Shown here in pieces: positions 11,731 to 22,510 of a stretch of DNA of 64,000 nt. The notes under the pieces are model-generated. The model was not told the DNA's origin. It did not search any database and was given only the letters and a program-made list of their open reading frames with translations. The DNA comes from Galerina marginata (taxonomy: Eukaryota; Basidiomycota; Agaricomycetes; Agaricales; Galerinaceae), in assembly GCA_023014335.1 (NCBI GenBank), contig JAECYW010000004.1, positions 682,001-746,000 of the forward strand. The letters run 5' to 3'. The first letter of the stretch is position 1. Each line of letters opens with the position of its first letter. A program made the translations under genes and the position numbers.

Positions 11731-14659
11731 TCACATGTCGTCGAATATGGGATGATCCTTCAAATCTTTAACAGAATATCGTTTGTGACGACAATTGTCG
11801 AACAACTTGATTTCAAATAGCCGTCATCAATAGGATTCGAAAGTGAAGAGGGAAAGCTGACGTACCAACGATAAAAACGACTGATCTTGCTTTGTCAAAG
11901 GTTGCAGATGATCTGGCTGAAGGTCAAGGCTCTTGTCCTCCACAGAAGGCAGAAAAGGAGGAGCCTAACCATCAACGAGAAAAGAACAAATAAGATGATT
12001 TTTATGCTATCACAAAACCAATAAAACAATACCTACGCGTCCAGTAATCATACGGTAATACACCACTCCCATCCCATAGAAGTCCGATAACGCCTGTTTG
12101 ACCAATTTACGCTCATTTTCGCTCAGCTCGCTCGGGTCCTGAGCGGCCAAGAGGGAAATGGCCATCCTGGTATCTCCATTCATGAATCGTAGGTCGACCA
12201 TCTCCGAAAGGGCGACGTTTGACAGTATGAGGTGGCCGTCATCCTTTAGGACCAGAGTGAGGGGCGATATCCGAGCATGGACGATCCCAATATCGTGGAT
12301 GGCGAGAATGGCAGAAAACTGGATACCACGAATGTCAGTAAACGAACAGATTAAATCAAAGAATGCAGCGTACCGTTTCGACAAGGTATACCTTCGCAAG
12401 CCGACGATCCAAACAACCGCCTAATGTACGCATGTACCTCGAGAGGTGTCCACGGGGATAGAATGCCTAGCCCGATTCCATCAGTTTAAGGTTTCAGGAG
12501 AAAAAGCATCCAAGACGTACATCCAAAAGGTTCAACTGCCCAATAAACGAGAGTCCATCGATAATCAGTTTCCAGCCATCAGGATCAACGCTCCGTCTCA
12601 AAGCACGAATTTTTGCGATAATTCCAAGGCCGAGGACGTCCTTAGTCTTGGAAGCCTTGAATACCAGCAAGCTCTGGTCTGCCATCCCAGATGGCAGAGG
12701 AATGGCGTGGACCATGCTCCTATCTTCATATTCGTCTGACGAGATGCGTGGTGCCCTGCTGATGTTACTGAGAGAATGGAAGGGATGTTGGGGTCCAGAA
12801 CATTTGATGGCCGGAGTAGATGATTGGGTTGCATCGACAGCAGGAGCAAAAAGAGTTTTGGAATCTAACGTCCTGATAAGAGCAAGAGCAGCAGCAAGCT
12901 CAGGAGATTGAGCTGCTATTTTGGCGGTTTTTTCACTAGGTTCGCTGTCAGTCCGCTTGATAGGTGGGGTAGCAGATGTAAATGGCGAAACGACGTTCTG
13001 GAAGGGCTTGATTGCGGATTTAACAACGGGTTTGCGTTCGCCGCTTTCGACAATGGCCTGTGGTACCAAGTCGTTGGTGGGAATAAACAAGGTACTGTGG
13101 TCCAAGGTTCTGATAAGAGCAACAGCAGGAGCCTGCACAGGTGGTAAGGTAGATGGAATGTGTGTAGAGGACGGGCCAACGTTGTCGATGGGTCCGAGAA
13201 CGGGCTTGACAATGCGCATACTTTCGGCATGCTTGATGGGATCCGGAGCCTGCGAGGACGTGGGCGATTGAACGACACTGTTGGCAGGTTGAACTCTTGA
13301 CTTGAGGCGTGTACGCCTGGTCGGAACATCGAGCTGATTGGGAGAAAGAATTGCTTGACCAGAAACATGGACGATGGGTCTGCGGCTAGGAACATCCTGT
13401 ACATCGACCCGATTGGGAGAAGGAACTGTTTGATCAGAGACATGGACGACGGGTCTGCGGCTAGAAACATCGATCTGATTGGGAGAAGGAACTGCTTGAC
13501 CAGAAACATGGACGACGGGTCTGCGGCTGGGACGCCTGACAGGAGTAGGTAGGCCCGTTGACGGGGGTATGTCGTAGTTGGCAGCACGGAGGGTCAAGTT
13601 GCGGTTGGGACGCTTAACTGGAGGTGTCTGGGACGGTAACCGCATTACGAGGTCGGCGTGAAGCAAAGTGGCTTCGGAGGTCGCACTTTCAATAGAGGAG
13701 GCAACTGCAGTAGCTGCCATCGACTCCGAAGTGATCTGAGAAGCCATCTTGACCCCAAGAGGGGGACCAGACTGTTCCGCCGCTGATCCTGAACCCCGAC
13801 GAAAAATAGAGCTGACTGTTTTCCATAACCACTGGCATCCGTACACCAGTAGCGACCCGATGTGGAGGAGCAGCTGTACATCGGCATCCAGACTTGAATC
13901 CGCCATGTAGGTCCCGTACACTTTCCCAGCGCACTGGAGGGTAGCTAAAGTTCCTTGGCCGAGCCGAACGACAACATTGAAGGTAGAGTGGAATGCATCC
14001 TTGATAGACACCTTGGAATCCCATATGAATGAGACAACGAAGGAATAGGCGGTAATGAAGCAGTTGATGATGGGCAAGACAAATTTGCGCAATGGGTTGA
14101 GGACGAGAATCCTGAACGCAAAGTATAGAGTCGTCCAAATGGCGCCGAGGACAAGGACACTGGTGAAAAGGTTGTATGCAGTGGTCGAGCTATCCTTTCT
14201 TTCACCATCCGTCACAAGGCGAACCCCGAGCCGACCGAGCAGTCCATTGATTGAGTCCACGATCGTCTGTTCGAAACTTTCCTTGACACCGTGGAGAAAG
14301 AAGCGCTGGGCGCAACCATATGAAGCAACCCAAGCATACGACGCAACTGGGACGGATGTGGAAACGGTGTCAATTTTGGAGTTGCCTTGTATAGGTGGGG
14401 CAGGATGGTAGAGGCGGTTTGGACAGGACGAAAGGTTTGAGTGGGCGGCCCAGCTCAGGCATACAGGGTTAATCTGCAACACCGTCAAGAGTTCTTGAGG
14501 CTGTGGCAGGCTGTCGAATGAGGAGCTCGGATTCAGAGCCTGGTTCGAAAGGCCAGAGCGTTGCGTGTCGAACTTGGTTGTTGACACTGCGGCGAGGTAA
14601 AGAAATGCGAATGCAGGCAAAACGCGATTCCACGGCCTGGGGAAGATATCCATGGACAT
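11731..14659 (-). CDS. Membrane-anchored pseudokinase
   Basis: Five exons: 14659-12521, 12466-12392, 12318-12037, 11964-11866, 11805-11731; 889 residues. The N-terminus is a signal peptide or anchor (VLPAFAFLYLAAVS), a lumenal region follows, then two hydrophobic segments near residues 162-187 and 192-212, then a long S/P/T-rich linker with three ~22-residue repeats (RRPVVHVSGQ...PSPNQ.DV). The C-terminal third is kinase-like: hinge-type YPRGHLSRYM, helix FSAILAIHDIGIVHA, and a closing KDLKDHPIF typical of a kinase C-lobe. The catalytic loop reads HARISPLTLVL instead of HRDLKPENIL, and DFG is replaced by SNV, so catalytic Asp, Lys and Asn are all gone. By inference an inactive signalling scaffold on the ER or plasma membrane. 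A 5'UTR intron just upstream is likely. Confidence 0.8.
13326..13531 (-). repeat. Three in-frame ~66-bp coding repeats
   Basis: Within the pseudokinase linker. The phase-marking GATTGGGAGA recurs at 13336, 13411 and 13477, so unit spacing is 75 and 66 bp; the 9-bp difference encodes three extra residues (VQD) in one unit. Each unit encodes a PSRRP(V/I)VHVS.Q...SPNQ.DV phrase. Confidence 0.85.
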
Positions 14660-15767
14660 GCTTGCAGAGGCTGACAATCTATAAAGAAATGTCAGGACGA
14701 GAGCAAAAGAGAGTATAAAAAAGGCAACGTACGGTGGGTTTTTTTTGTGTTCGACAGAAGGGAAAAGGTATAAGGGTCAGGCAGACAACGTTCCGAAGAA
14801 TGTCTAGAGCACCGACTCGAAGGATTTTATACAAGTTGGGGCTTCGGCAGTTGATTCTAAAACCGCGTCCTAGGCGTGTATGACGGCCGAAAAACTGATC
14901 GACCATGTTGATGTGCCCTGGATTTCTTCGCTGGCCAGGTTTGGTCGTGAAAGGTTTGAACGTTGCAGACTAAGGAGTAAACCGCTGCGGACTACAGGCT
15001 TCGGTTCCACTAAGCCAAAGAAAAATTAGATGTCAGCAAATGCCGCTCGAATTCAACATGATCGCATTATTAAAATACATACGATAGATGAACATCTGCA
15101 TGTTTGGTTCGCAACGGAGCACGGATTTCGATATAATTTACTCATCCAAAGCTATCTCCCGGGCATTAATGACATATGGAAAAACGATCAAACATGAGGA
15201 TATATTTTGAATTTCGCCCCTAGTCAGCCTCGATCACTGAATATTTGAACATCGCAGACTAAGGAACTGCCCGCTGCGGCCCATGGGCTAACTCCACTAA
15301 GTAAAAATCGGTGTCAGTGAAAATAGTCATTTAAAAACTTGAACTAACCTCCTGGAGACGACCATCTGCATGGTTGAAGTCCCAGAACAAATGTAATTGA
15401 CTCCTCGAGCAAAGCTCCTGCAGGGCCGATTATGTCGCGCTGATGGTGGAATTTGAGCTAGACTGACATTGACCTGGAGGGGGGTCAACAGTGACTAGAT
15501 AGGTGGTACGGAGACGGAGTTGTTGCATTTTTGGAGATGTTGTTCTTGGCCAATACCCAAATTTAGGGATAGAATTGCGGAGTTGTAGGAGGCTGGGAAT
15601 TTTGAACGTGTTTATTGGCTCTCTATCAGTGACCACAGTATGACAACACTTTAATAGCAATTAAATTATTAGTCTATCCCGACGACAAAAAGGAAGTTAT
15701 GAGTCCTTCGATTTATCTCTGATACTGCGAAAAGCGCACCTAATTTTCCACCCTTAGTGGCAGCCCC
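14660..15767. other. spacer between two minus-strand genes
   Basis: About 1.1 kb. Includes the probable 5' leader of the pseudokinase gene with a possible leader intron (GTACGT near 14733 to TATAG near 14683). The ORF near 14.7-14.9 kb is out of frame with the main protein. Two similar blocks near 14.93-15.01 and 15.23-15.30 kb (sharing GCAGACTAAGGA and a following CCGCTGCGG) suggest a degenerate local duplication. Confidence 0.45.
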
Positions 15768-16181
15768 TCAAACGTTCATAAACTTGTCCCTCCTCGACCC
15801 GACGACCTTGTAGCCCCGTGGTGCTTTCCGTGCCTGCCTCTGCTGCTGTTTTGTCATGACGAGATGGGTGGATACGTTCTCGACTTCGAGCAACTCCTTC
15901 AGGCGAAGGATTTTTCCAGCGACTTCAGGAGAGAACGGGAAATACACTGTTTGGAAGCGGCGATGTATCCCTAATGATTTTAGTGTGCCTTTGATTTTGT
16001 CGCCTAAGGAAATGGCAGAACGACGGAGCGTGATTTTAAAATGCGTGTTTGGCGCGTTTTGTTGGTCCATTGGGCCTGGATTTGACGTTTCTGACGGCAA
16101 GGAACTCGTTGGTGATGTTACTGCTGATGAGCTTGACGATGAGCCGGTGGTGAGTGCGCGGGCAGAATTGAACCGCGACAT
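15768..16181 (-). CDS. MRPL33: Mitochondrial large ribosomal subunit protein uL30m
   Basis: Single exon, 137 residues from the ATG at 16181. The first 35 residues are rich in S, T, R and A with no acid, as in a mitochondrial presequence (MSRFNSARALTTGSSS). The core HFKITLRRSAISLGDKIKG, then LKSLGIHRR and FQTVYFPFSPEVAGKI.RLKELL.VENV, is the uL30 fold as in yeast Mrpl33 and bacterial L30. The basic C-terminus (QQQRQARKAPRGYKVVGSRR) is a fungal extension. Structural component of the mitoribosome large subunit. A GTG at 16220 in the same frame is not used as start since the ATG gives the normal presequence. Confidence 0.88.
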   Translation of the reverse strand: MSRFNSARALTTGSSSSSSAVTSPTSSLPSETSNPGPMDQQNAPNTHFKITLRRSAISLGDKIKGTLKSLGIHRRFQTVYFPFSPEVAGKILRLKELLEVENVSTHLVMTKQQQRQARKAPRGYKVVGSRRDKFMNV

Positions 16182-16886
16182 ATGTGTGTGCAAAGTTCGA
16201 CGAGATAAGTACGACGCCACTTGATAGCTGAAAAATGCTATGGATAAGTATACATCCCAATGTAAAACCGTTATTTAAAATGCAAATCATACCTCCTTGA
16301 CATTGTTGGAATAGGCATGTCGGACACAACGACAAGCCTGAAGCGATCGACGAGGAAAGGAATTAGATGGTTGTTTGGTCGTATTATGTTGACAGGACAA
16401 TGCTGTCCCACCTTCCAACTTCAAGTTCGTCCATCATCAAACCCAGGTTTTTCGTTTATTACAATTTTATAAAGCTAGCATAATAAACAAGGTGAATAAC
16501 ACCACAAAACCACCAGTTCAACGGCGTTGTAATTTCATCGACCAGACCAACAAAAAACCTTCTCTACATCAGAACCTGTCCGTCGTCGTGTTGTATGCAT
16601 GCTCATATCCCTCCGCCCTTGGATCCGCGCAAATAGAAGTGTGCCAAAAAGATGAGACCCGACCACACGAGCCAATAAGTCCACAGCATGCTAATTTCCA
16701 AGGTCTGGTCTTGAACCTTTGCCAGCGATCGCAGGCCCAATGTCCTACGAGTAGATGGCCAACCATAGTGGCCGTTGATAAACTGCGGGGTCAGCGCCAA
16801 GACCGTTCTGTGCTGGAAGAGCTGTGATAATACAAGGTGGTCGGGAATAGGAGGTCATTTTTCCCATGTTCTTCAAGATAAGCAAG
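16182..16886. other. spacer; one hydrophobic open frame
   Basis: A minus-strand frame from about 16847 to 16603 encodes a hydrophobic C-terminus (SMLWTYWLVWSGLIFLAHFY, then LRGSKGGGI and stop) preceded by a polar part, but it has no upstream ATG and no workable intron to one, since HUS1 ends at 16887 on the same strand. It could be the last exon of an unrecognised small membrane protein or a relic. Confidence 0.3.
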
Positions 16887-18062
16887 CTATCGTCCTTCAT
16901 CGTCGATGATAGCAGGAATATAGAATGTTAAAACCCCTCCTGCGTCCGCCACATCTCCAATGTACACATAGAGAATGACACAGTGGTGTTGGCATACAGC
17001 TGCAAAAAGTATTAAGGCTGGAGGAAAATAGGGCATGAAAAGGCAACACTTACAAGCGATCGTTGTGGTTGAGACAACATGGCTATTCAAAAACTTGAGG
17101 AAGCTCTTCGTGGAAATGAGGACTGTGAACAGTTTATCAGGATCTGGAGGCTCATCATCCGGGTCTTCGTTTTGTACTGATATTCAAAATGAAGGCTCGT
17201 CAACATTGTGACCCGAACAAGGAAAAGAGTAGACAATAAACCTGCAGGATTCTGGCAGTCCTTCCATTCGGTCTCGATATTGACGCCCTCAGTCCTAATT
17301 GTGAGCAAAAGTCGCTTGTTGTTATTCGCCTGAATGGCCATCACGTCCGACATATGATGAAGCCGCTCCACAATCGTACGCAGCTTTTGCAGTGGGGGCA
17401 AGAGGATGAGTAACTGAAAAACGACCAGATCAGCACATGCCAATAGAACTATCTTAAAGCACGGAAGATACGCACATCTGCCTTAGGACACAGCGGCTCC
17501 GTCATCTTTTCGACATCAGTTGGCTTCAAAACCTCAATCTTCACATCATGCGCGACTCTCACTCTCTGACCACTCCTTGTTTGCCCAAGAATTTCAAATG
17601 ACAGTAAAGCCTGGTCGCCCTTTTTGGCCAATTTCATGACAACCTCCTCTGCATCGAAGGACGAGGAAGAGGTGGAAGATGACGATGCTGACTTCAGTGC
17701 ACCCAGGAGAGCTTCAGACGCAAGTGCCATGGTTATTTCGTTGTTCGCGTTCGACTGTATCCGATAGTTGTCAAACAGAGCGTCCACCTTAATTCGTCTA
17801 AGAACAGTGCATTGTAAAATACCGGTAATCAGAAGGGAAGATCCAAACTCACGACCACACTTGCACTTCGTTAGGGTCCGCATTGCAGATGATATGCATG
17901 TACCCCTCCGTAAACTTTATCATGCATTTCTTCTGGAGCTTCTCGATAGCTTGGATAATTCCTGTGCACAGTTAAATCAATACATACAGGTCCAACAAGG
18001 ATCAAGGTCTCTTACTGACGAAAAAATGTTGTAACGTTCACAATAGTGGCACGAAATCGCAT
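16887..18062 (-). CDS. HUS1: Checkpoint clamp subunit Hus1
   Basis: Six exons: 18062-18020, 17961-17853, 17797-17476, 17413-17242, 17176-17054, 16999-16887; 293 residues, normal for Hus1. Diagnostic stretches: MRFRATIVNVTTFFRIIQAI, KCMIKFTEGYMHIICNADPN, RIKVDALFDNYRIQSNANNE, EVVMKLAKKGDQALLSFEI, LPPLQKLRTIVERLHHMSDV, and the C-terminal VILYVYIGDVADAGGVLTFY. Hus1 is a PCNA-like subunit that forms the Rad9-Rad1-Hus1 ring loaded at damaged DNA, activating the ATR/Mec1 pathway in the nucleus. Intron 1 must use a GTCAGT donor inside the FFR codons: the stronger-looking GTAAGA three bases downstream breaks the frame. An acidic loop (NEDPDDEPPDPDK) sits before the last strands. The start lies about 255 bp from a decayed Helitron. 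Confidence 0.93.
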
Positions 18063-18444
18063 TGAGAATCTGACCGACCACCTCAGTTGTTGCTTTGCGT
18101 TGTCATCATCGAGAAAACTCTTACCACGATTCCAGGATAACGGGCGGATGATGGAAGCAGAAAAGAGTATCACGTCGCGTAGTACTACTACTAGCTCAAG
18201 CGACGCGCTTGCAGCGGTGACATGAGCTTTGGGTAAGCTTGCACGTGGTCCCCATAAACTGTTGAGAGTTGAGAGAGTCGGCCTCATCCATTTCTTCAAC
18301 GATCGACAGGGTTCCGGTTAATCATCTTCCTCTTCCTTTAGGTGTACGTGCTCAGCTGCGCGGAATTGGGCATACACCTCTGCCCACGGTTGGTCTTTAT
18401 TGTCCCATATGGCCTTCAAATCACGGAATGGATGGTGCAAAATG

Positions 18445-18454
18445 ATCTTTCTGC
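18445..18454. repeat. target site duplication, left copy
   Basis: ATCTTTCTGC, identical to 19443-19452; generated by insertion of the nested TIR element. Confidence 0.8.
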
Positions 18455-19442
18455 TAGTCTCGACACAAAACCCTCACACGTGAAACGTGAGAGGGTCTTG
18501 TACTAAAGTCGGACATTTAAGAAGGCAGTGTAACCGGTCACAATCATTACAATTTCAAATGTAGTCTTTTTGGAACTTCATTACAAAGTTTTAGTTGCCG
18601 GTAATACAACGTGACAGAGACTGGTCAACTGTGTTCAAATGCTCAAATTTGCACTCAAACCTAAGGAATAAAATTTTAATGACCAATACAGTGAATGAGA
18701 ACACCTTGTCGCTGCCAGTACTTCACCTTGCTGCCACTCCAGCGCAAGGCAGAGAAAACAAGGTGTAGCTATCTAAGTACCTTAAGCAAGTTCAGTACCG
18801 ACACCAAAAGACTCCCGACTTTCCACACGTCAAGCCAAAGTCTAGTCTCAGATCTCATTAGCGGCCGAAAGCTAAACCGACACCCACACCCAACGATTGG
18901 CAAACGAATTCCCTCAAGATTTGAACCCGACTATCCAAACTATCCAGCAGATTTTCGGCGCCCAGCGAAGACTGTGAGACTCTGAGAGGCGAGGTAGGGG
19001 TGTTACAGCGAAACCGTTTGCAGCCGACCTTTCCAGGTAGCTGACAGTGTTTTGAAGCCTTTTCTTGCGGACGGTGACCCATTACTGAGGTTAAGTAGAG
19101 TAAAGAGCAAGCAGGAAATGCCTCAAACGCGGTGTGGGCCGACTGTGACGCCATGTGACATCCGGCAACTAACATCTGAAGACTACAAAACATGACGGAA
19201 ATGAGACACCATTTTATAACGTAGATATAAAAGCAAAGAAAAATCGCTAAATTTTTGAAAAAATCAGAATCGTGTCTAGTACATCGATATAAATGTTTCT
19301 CTTCTACGAAGCTAAGAAGGATAATGAGAGGGGCAAGTGCTATTTGGCGAACAAGTCAAAACTTTACACTGCCCTGATGAATTCCTGACCTTCTTATAAA
19401 CCCCTCTCACGTTTCACGTGGGTGGGAGTTTTGATGAACCTA
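18455..19442. mobile_element. 988-bp non-autonomous TIR transposon nested in the Helitron
   Basis: Ends are imperfect ~45-bp inverted repeats starting TAG; both contain the shared block CACGTGAAACGTGAGAGGG (18477 region on plus, 19400-19420 on minus). The element is flanked by a 10-bp direct repeat ATCTTTCTGC at 18445-18454 and 19443-19452. Removing the element and one repeat restores the Helitron reading frame exactly (DFCRRKI joins ILHHPFRDL), which proves the boundaries. No transposase ORF inside. A 10-bp target duplication falls in the range of Mutator-like elements; the superfamily is inferred, not shown. Confidence 0.8.
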
Positions 19443-19452
19443 ATCTTTCTGC
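19443..19452. repeat. target site duplication, right copy
   Basis: ATCTTTCTGC, identical to 18445-18454. Confidence 0.8.
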
Positions 19453-20659
19453 GACAGAAGTCATCATAGCGGTCGTCTTCTGGATTTGGAGCATCGAGGG
19501 GCGACGCGTAAGCCAACGTCTGTTTTATCTCTCTTCTTTTCCAAGGTTGATTTTTCCAAGTGTATTTTGTGAGGACATCCTGCAGCGACAGAGCTCCCAT
19601 TTCGGGAGATCGACCCATATATCGATGCAACCAGGACTCCGTTGCGACTGAGGTCTCCTCGCCTTCGTCAGTTGCGGCTGCCTCTTCTTCAGTTTGCGGA
19701 GCCCACCCTCGAATATACTGTTTGAAACGTCGTAGACGCCCGAACGAGAAGGATTCAAGGAGTAGGTGACCCGTTTCTTGTGCCGAGAAGGTCCTTTCAC
19801 CAAGCATCTTATTCAGCATTTAGTGGCAAGCTGATTGGGCTATTCCGTTGCTGTCCGTTTCAATACGATGCCAGCCAGGAGCTCGGGAAAGGCAGGTACT
19901 TGTTTTTCTGCGTATTTTGCGATGTAATTGATTGCCGCTTCTTTGCTCAGCACTGGCTTCAAGTCGAAGTCTGCACGCCAACCAAGTATTATGGGCACGT
20001 TGCGAGGATTCATCAGCCTGTCATTCCGCTTGGGTTCAAACCGGACGCGGCCTTTACTATCTACCACAACCTGAGCATATTTTCGCAAAGACATTGGGTC
20101 ATTGAATCGACAAAAAACTCGGGACTCGGGGTGTCGTGGAACTTTTCGTTTGACGAGGCAGCACTCTGCCATGCATTTGGTATGTCATTCGGTCCAGTTC
20201 AATAGATCTGCTAACTCTTGTTTTGTGTTTTGCAGAGCCCTGAGGTAAGCTACATAGGTACTCTCCATGTTATCGTCGATGCGAGGAAATGGGCTCGAAG
20301 CAGTAATTATTCGATTCCAGTATTCGACGAAATGACCCATTTTGATTAATTGTTCGTCAGGGATAATCGCTGCTGACCTTTTGAGCAACTCCCAATCAAT
20401 TTCATCGGCCTTTGGCGGGCCTTGTAGCCAGAGAAATTCATGGATGTCTCCGCTTCCTCTTTCCTGCCACTCAAACCGGTACCAGAATTGACGAATGCCG
20501 AGTAGTGGAAACACGAAGTGTTAAGTAGACCTGCAATCGTTCGTCAAGATATGCAGCTGCGATATGAGGGTTGTTGTTCAACGCCAGACGCGGAACATGT
20601 ATAGGATTGTTCACTTGCGGCGTGTGTCGGTGGAGGTTTGGCCAATGCACAGCAGCGAA

Positions 20660-21395
20660 TCATCTGGCTGGCGATGTGCTGATCATTTTCTTATAGCATT
20701 GTTTGTATGTCGTCGACGGTCAATCGGCTTGCGTCATCATACTGTTTCACGATGATTCTGCCTGACTCCTTGTTCTACTTCTTTGTAGTGTATTAAAGGT
20801 AAACCATGGAAACCTTCAACCCTGGGCAAATCGACTGCCCCGAAAATGCAGCAGATGGGCAAAATATTCCTCAAGGTCTGCCTTTCCCAACCTCACCTAC
20901 TCTAATAGAAATCTCGCGCGCCCAGTGTTGGGAAAGCCTTGCTCATGTAACCTGGAGTCGACTCAGAAAGTGGTGCAGGGAAAGATGCTTGTCAAGTTTT
21001 CTCTGTCGGTTTCACTGTACAGAACAGGGCCAACAGCGTCGTGCATCATACTCGAGTAGGCTCAAAACTGAGTTTAAATGGGCCATTTTTGTGAATAAAT
21101 GTACAGAATATAGTTTACCCTACCTATATGTAATTTCATTGAAGAAGAAATGACAACGGAATAGGAACTGCAATACCAGTGACACTCTCGTTCAAAATTT
21201 TGTACCGTAAGATTGGCTCTGTTTGTCCACCGTTTCTGAATCTTCGGTAAAAGTTGATTCCTCGCTACGCTCGCAATAAAATTTATTCATGCAAGTCATA
21301 ACAAGATGAGAACATCAAAACCATCCTATCTCTCATGGGCAGCAGACCATAAAATCAAGGGAACTTTGGGCCCAAGGGCTCGGTAAATGGAGCCA
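20660..21395. other. spacer with probable Helitron debris
   Basis: The first 150 bp still resemble the N-terminal part of Helitron proteins in shifting frames with stops. The rest carries only an unconvincing plus-strand frame (20806-21153) and the 3' flank of the Maf gene. Confidence 0.45.
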
Positions 21396-22510
21396 TCAGA
21401 CCTCAAGAAAGTCGGGATCTTCTTCCACCAGCAAATCCAGCAACTTGAAGAAAGATGCAGCAGGGAAACCAACAACGTTGTTGTAGTCGCCTTCGATTTT
21501 CCGGATCAGCATTCCGCCTTGCTCCTATAAGACAGAAATTCGCTAGTTTCCACAGAAGAAGGATGGAAAACCACTGACTTGAATGGCAAATCCTCCAGCA
21601 CGATCTATACCCTCCCCGCTCTCAACGTATGCTTCGACGATATGCTTGGGATTATCCGCAAAATAAACCAATGACCGCTCATCTATAGATCTAGGTAGGG
21701 TAATTAGCGAGCCGAAGCATCCGGGTAGACCAAACTGACGGACTTAATATTATAACCCGGAGCTGTGAGAATAGGATATACTAGGTTTTGATATTCAGGA
21801 AGGTATAAATCTCAATTGAAGTCGAAAGCTTACCAACAGTTACACCCGTGACGACCTCGCACACATTCCCATTTAGATCCAAGAGCATTCGAAGATTGTC
21901 CTGTTTTGAAGTTGGCTTCTCTAGCAACTCCTGGACAATTCCAGGTAATATTGAATAAGATGTATCGGAGGTAACGGGTTGAGGATGGGTCAGAACAACC
22001 GTATCGGCTGCATAGACCACATGAGAATCAGCCAAGACCAGAGTCTATGTGAACGATTGACCGACCTCCAATGACCAGATCAGGTGCATTATCGGGATCT
22101 TCTTGCTTCAGGTTTTGTCATCAGAAAGGCGATAGAGCAGATAATGGACAGTTCTCACCACTAGCTTCTCGTACACCTCGACAGCTTTGTGTGTTGCCGT
22201 TGCGACAGGGTATTCATGGGGCTCCGGAAATTGACTGATATCCAAGTTTTCCTCGAATGTAGAGGGTACGATGTCAGGTGAGAGGCCCTATACAGCAAAA
22301 GCCAATTATCCAGGCCAAAGCAGAACCGCGACATGGAGATAGAGGCGTGGCGTAAGTTCCTAGTCATCAGCGAATTCCGTGATTGACACGCACAAAAGTG
22401 CGGAGAATTTCCTTTCTTCTTGGGCTATTCGATGCCAGTACTATCCTTTTCCCTTTGAGCTTCTCTAAAGCTGGGATTCGAAGGGCGTGCGGGAGAATGT
22501 GTTTCGACAT
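21396..22510 (-). CDS. Maf-like nucleoside triphosphate pyrophosphatase
   Basis: Seven exons: 22510-22394, 22287-22159, 22105-22066, 22007-21834, 21762-21744, 21690-21579, 21524-21396; 239 residues. The N-terminal IVLASNSPRRKEIL is the Maf substrate-binding signature (S-SPRR), DLVIGADTVV carries the catalytic Asp region, and IEGDYNNVVGFP is the conserved C-terminal Maf motif. Maf/ASMTL proteins hydrolyse non-canonical or modified dNTP/NTP to the monophosphate (house-cleaning); in eukaryotes they are cytosolic. Exon 5 has only 19 nt. Three introns begin with GTC (GTCGGT, GTCCGT, GTCAGT) instead of GTA/GTG; the models are forced by the conserved protein, so these donors are real. It is transcribed towards the Helitron relic. 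Confidence 0.9.

Larger units (their letters stand above)
18318..20659 (-). pseudogene. Decayed Helitron Rep/helicase-like ORF
   Basis: Minus-strand remnants in order: ALNNNPHIAAAYLDERLQ, then LLGIRQFWYRFEWQERGSGD with the following EFLWLQGPPKADEID, then NVPIILGWRADFDLKPVLSK, INYIAKYAEK, LNKMLGERTFSAQE with HLLLESF, and finally YDDFCRRKI plus ILHHPFRDL. This is the Helitron helicase-like N-terminal region of rolling-circle transposons. It is broken by a one-base frameshift near 20520, an in-frame TGA at 20187-20185, another frameshift near 19830, and a 988-bp transposon between 18455 and 19442. No helicase domain follows, so the copy is truncated and dead. It stops at 18318, right before the HUS1 promoter. 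Confidence 0.82.

Noticed and set aside
12908..13271. Long plus-strand frames antisense to the pseudokinase.
   Set aside because: Shadow frames of the repeat-rich linker; no start context or domain.
18012..18019. GTAAGAG as donor of HUS1 intron 1.
   Set aside because: It puts exon 2 out of frame; GTCAGT three bases earlier restores MRFRATIVNVTTFFRIIQAI exactly.
18470..18500. Hairpin CCCTCACACG-TGAAA-CGTGAGAGGG followed by CTAG, read first as the 3' end of the Helitron.
   Set aside because: The same block recurs inverted at 19.4 kb, and removal of the interval restores the Helitron frame, so the hairpin belongs to the nested TIR element.
20806..21153. 115-codon plus-strand frame.
   Set aside because: Low-information text with several Cys and no relation to known families; lies in transposon debris.
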